This document shows, one piece after another, positions 5,687 through 6,089 of a DNA stretch of 6,089 bases (position 1 is its first letter; each line of letters opens with the position of its first letter). Source of the stretch: an uncultured Phascolarctobacterium sp. (GTDB taxonomy: Bacteria > Bacillota > Negativicutes > Acidaminococcales > Acidaminococcaceae). The notes beneath the pieces are model-generated. The model made no database searches. It saw only the letters and a program-made list of their open reading frames with translations, and was not told the origin of the DNA. The stretch covers positions 1 to 6,089 of the forward strand of contig URVO01000086.1 of assembly GCA_900551335.1 (NCBI GenBank). Reading direction: 5' to 3'. Both the position numbers and the translations under genes were made by a program.

Positions 5687-6089
5687 TTATTTTATCTGTC
5701 TGAATTCATCAAGACTCGCTGCTATCTTCTGATTCAAATCATCATACACATTGCGTTTATATACATTCTCGCCCTGCATTATCAGCATGAATGCTTTGCG
5801 CAGCTTCTGCACAAGCTCCTGCGAAGATAACTTTGGTTCCGTATTTTTCAGCAATTCTTCCGTAATATTGGTAATCGTGTGTGCCAAATTATTGCGGTGA
5901 TTGCGTTCAACATCACGCAAAACATCAAGCACCTCCAGCAGCTGGCTGTCTACACCATCAAGCGTATGTAATATATTCAGCATATTCGAGAACGACAAAT
6001 CAGTTTTATCTCTAAAGCCACCATAATTAAACATCAAATCGTTAAGATACTGCCAAGCCTTTGGCGCAACGTCCTGCAATTTTCTTTTG
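5687..6089 (-). CDS. C-terminal part of a HEPN-domain ribonuclease, probably Csm6-like (runs off the right edge)
   Basis: The last 134 codons (to the stop TAA) of a gene whose start lies beyond the right edge; the frame is open to the edge. Its key feature is RNNLAH (5879-5896), an exact R-x4-H motif of the HEPN RNase type, placed in the helix-rich segment VERNHRNNLAHTITNITEEL. It is followed by 63 residues ending in YDDLNQKIAASLDEF. In Csm6, the cyclic-oligoadenylate-activated RNase of type III-A CRISPR systems, a C-terminal HEPN domain carries such a motif about 50-60 residues from the end, and the tails I recall have a similar AH-I-x-x-I-T-E and Y-D-x-(M/L)-N-x-x-I pattern. Alternatives are Csx1-like or other HEPN toxins and abortive-infection proteins; the sensor (CARF) domain that would decide is outside the window. 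The gene is clearly more AT-rich than mutS2. It ends in its own terminator and is not part of the mutS2 operon. Confidence 0.6.
   Translation of the reverse strand, partial: KRKLQDVAPKAWQYLNDLMFNYGGFRDKTDLSFSNMLNILHTLDGVDSQLLEVLDVLRDVERNHRNNLAHTITNITEELLKNTEPKLSSQELVQKLRKAFMLIMQGENVYKRNVYDDLNQKIAASLDEFRQIK

Noticed and set aside
6077..6079. A TTG codon as the start of the right-edge gene.
   Set aside because: The frame stays open to the window edge, no ribosome binding site precedes the TTG, and the HEPN domain would be cut short. It is read as an internal leucine of a partial gene.
1..6089. CRISPR arrays, tRNA genes, insertion-sequence ends or riboswitches.
   Set aside because: The non-coding gaps are short (121, 61 and 120 bases) and are explained by terminators, promoters and ribosome binding sites; no direct-repeat/spacer pattern or cloverleaf was seen. 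The CRISPR link rests only on the partial HEPN gene.

Overview
The window is a compact, leftward-transcribed stretch of a bacterial chromosome; every supported gene is on the minus strand. An Smr-type MutS2, AGGAG-type ribosome binding sites, sigma-A-like promoters and a TGS-domain nucleoside kinase point to a Firmicute. The alanine-rich, fairly GC-rich coding sequence would suit a Negativicutes or clostridial gut-type organism, but the class is a guess.

Right to left, the direction of transcription: (1) 5687-6089 is the C-terminal end of a gene that starts outside the window. It carries an RNxxAH HEPN ribonuclease motif and looks like the tail of a Csm6-type CRISPR ancillary RNase. (2) 5603-5678 packs its terminator hairpin and the promoter of the next operon into about 75 bases. 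(3) 3185-5566 is a full-length mutS2. (4) 1882-3123 is a fold-type I PLP aminotransferase of the AspC/TyrB (I-alpha) kind with both substrate-carboxylate arginines. (5) 219-1880 is a 553-residue nucleoside (uridine-type) kinase with a TGS and threonyl-tRNA-synthetase-like N-terminal half; its ATG follows the aminotransferase stop codon after one base. (6) 98-218 holds a 13-bp terminator hairpin and, overlapping its T-rich tail, an extended -10 promoter. (7) 1-97 is the first 32 codons of an AbgT-family transporter.

The likely transcription units are: the HEPN gene, ending at 5638-5678; mutS2, aminotransferase and kinase as one operon from the promoter at 5603-5632 to the terminator at 159-213; and the transporter from the promoter at 141-169. 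The operon links ribosome or DNA quality control (MutS2), amino-acid transamination and nucleoside salvage. No single pathway obviously unites them, so it may be a housekeeping cluster. The part most likely to belong to an accessory or defence system is the right edge, where base composition also drops. No RNA gene, insertion sequence or CRISPR repeat is visible.
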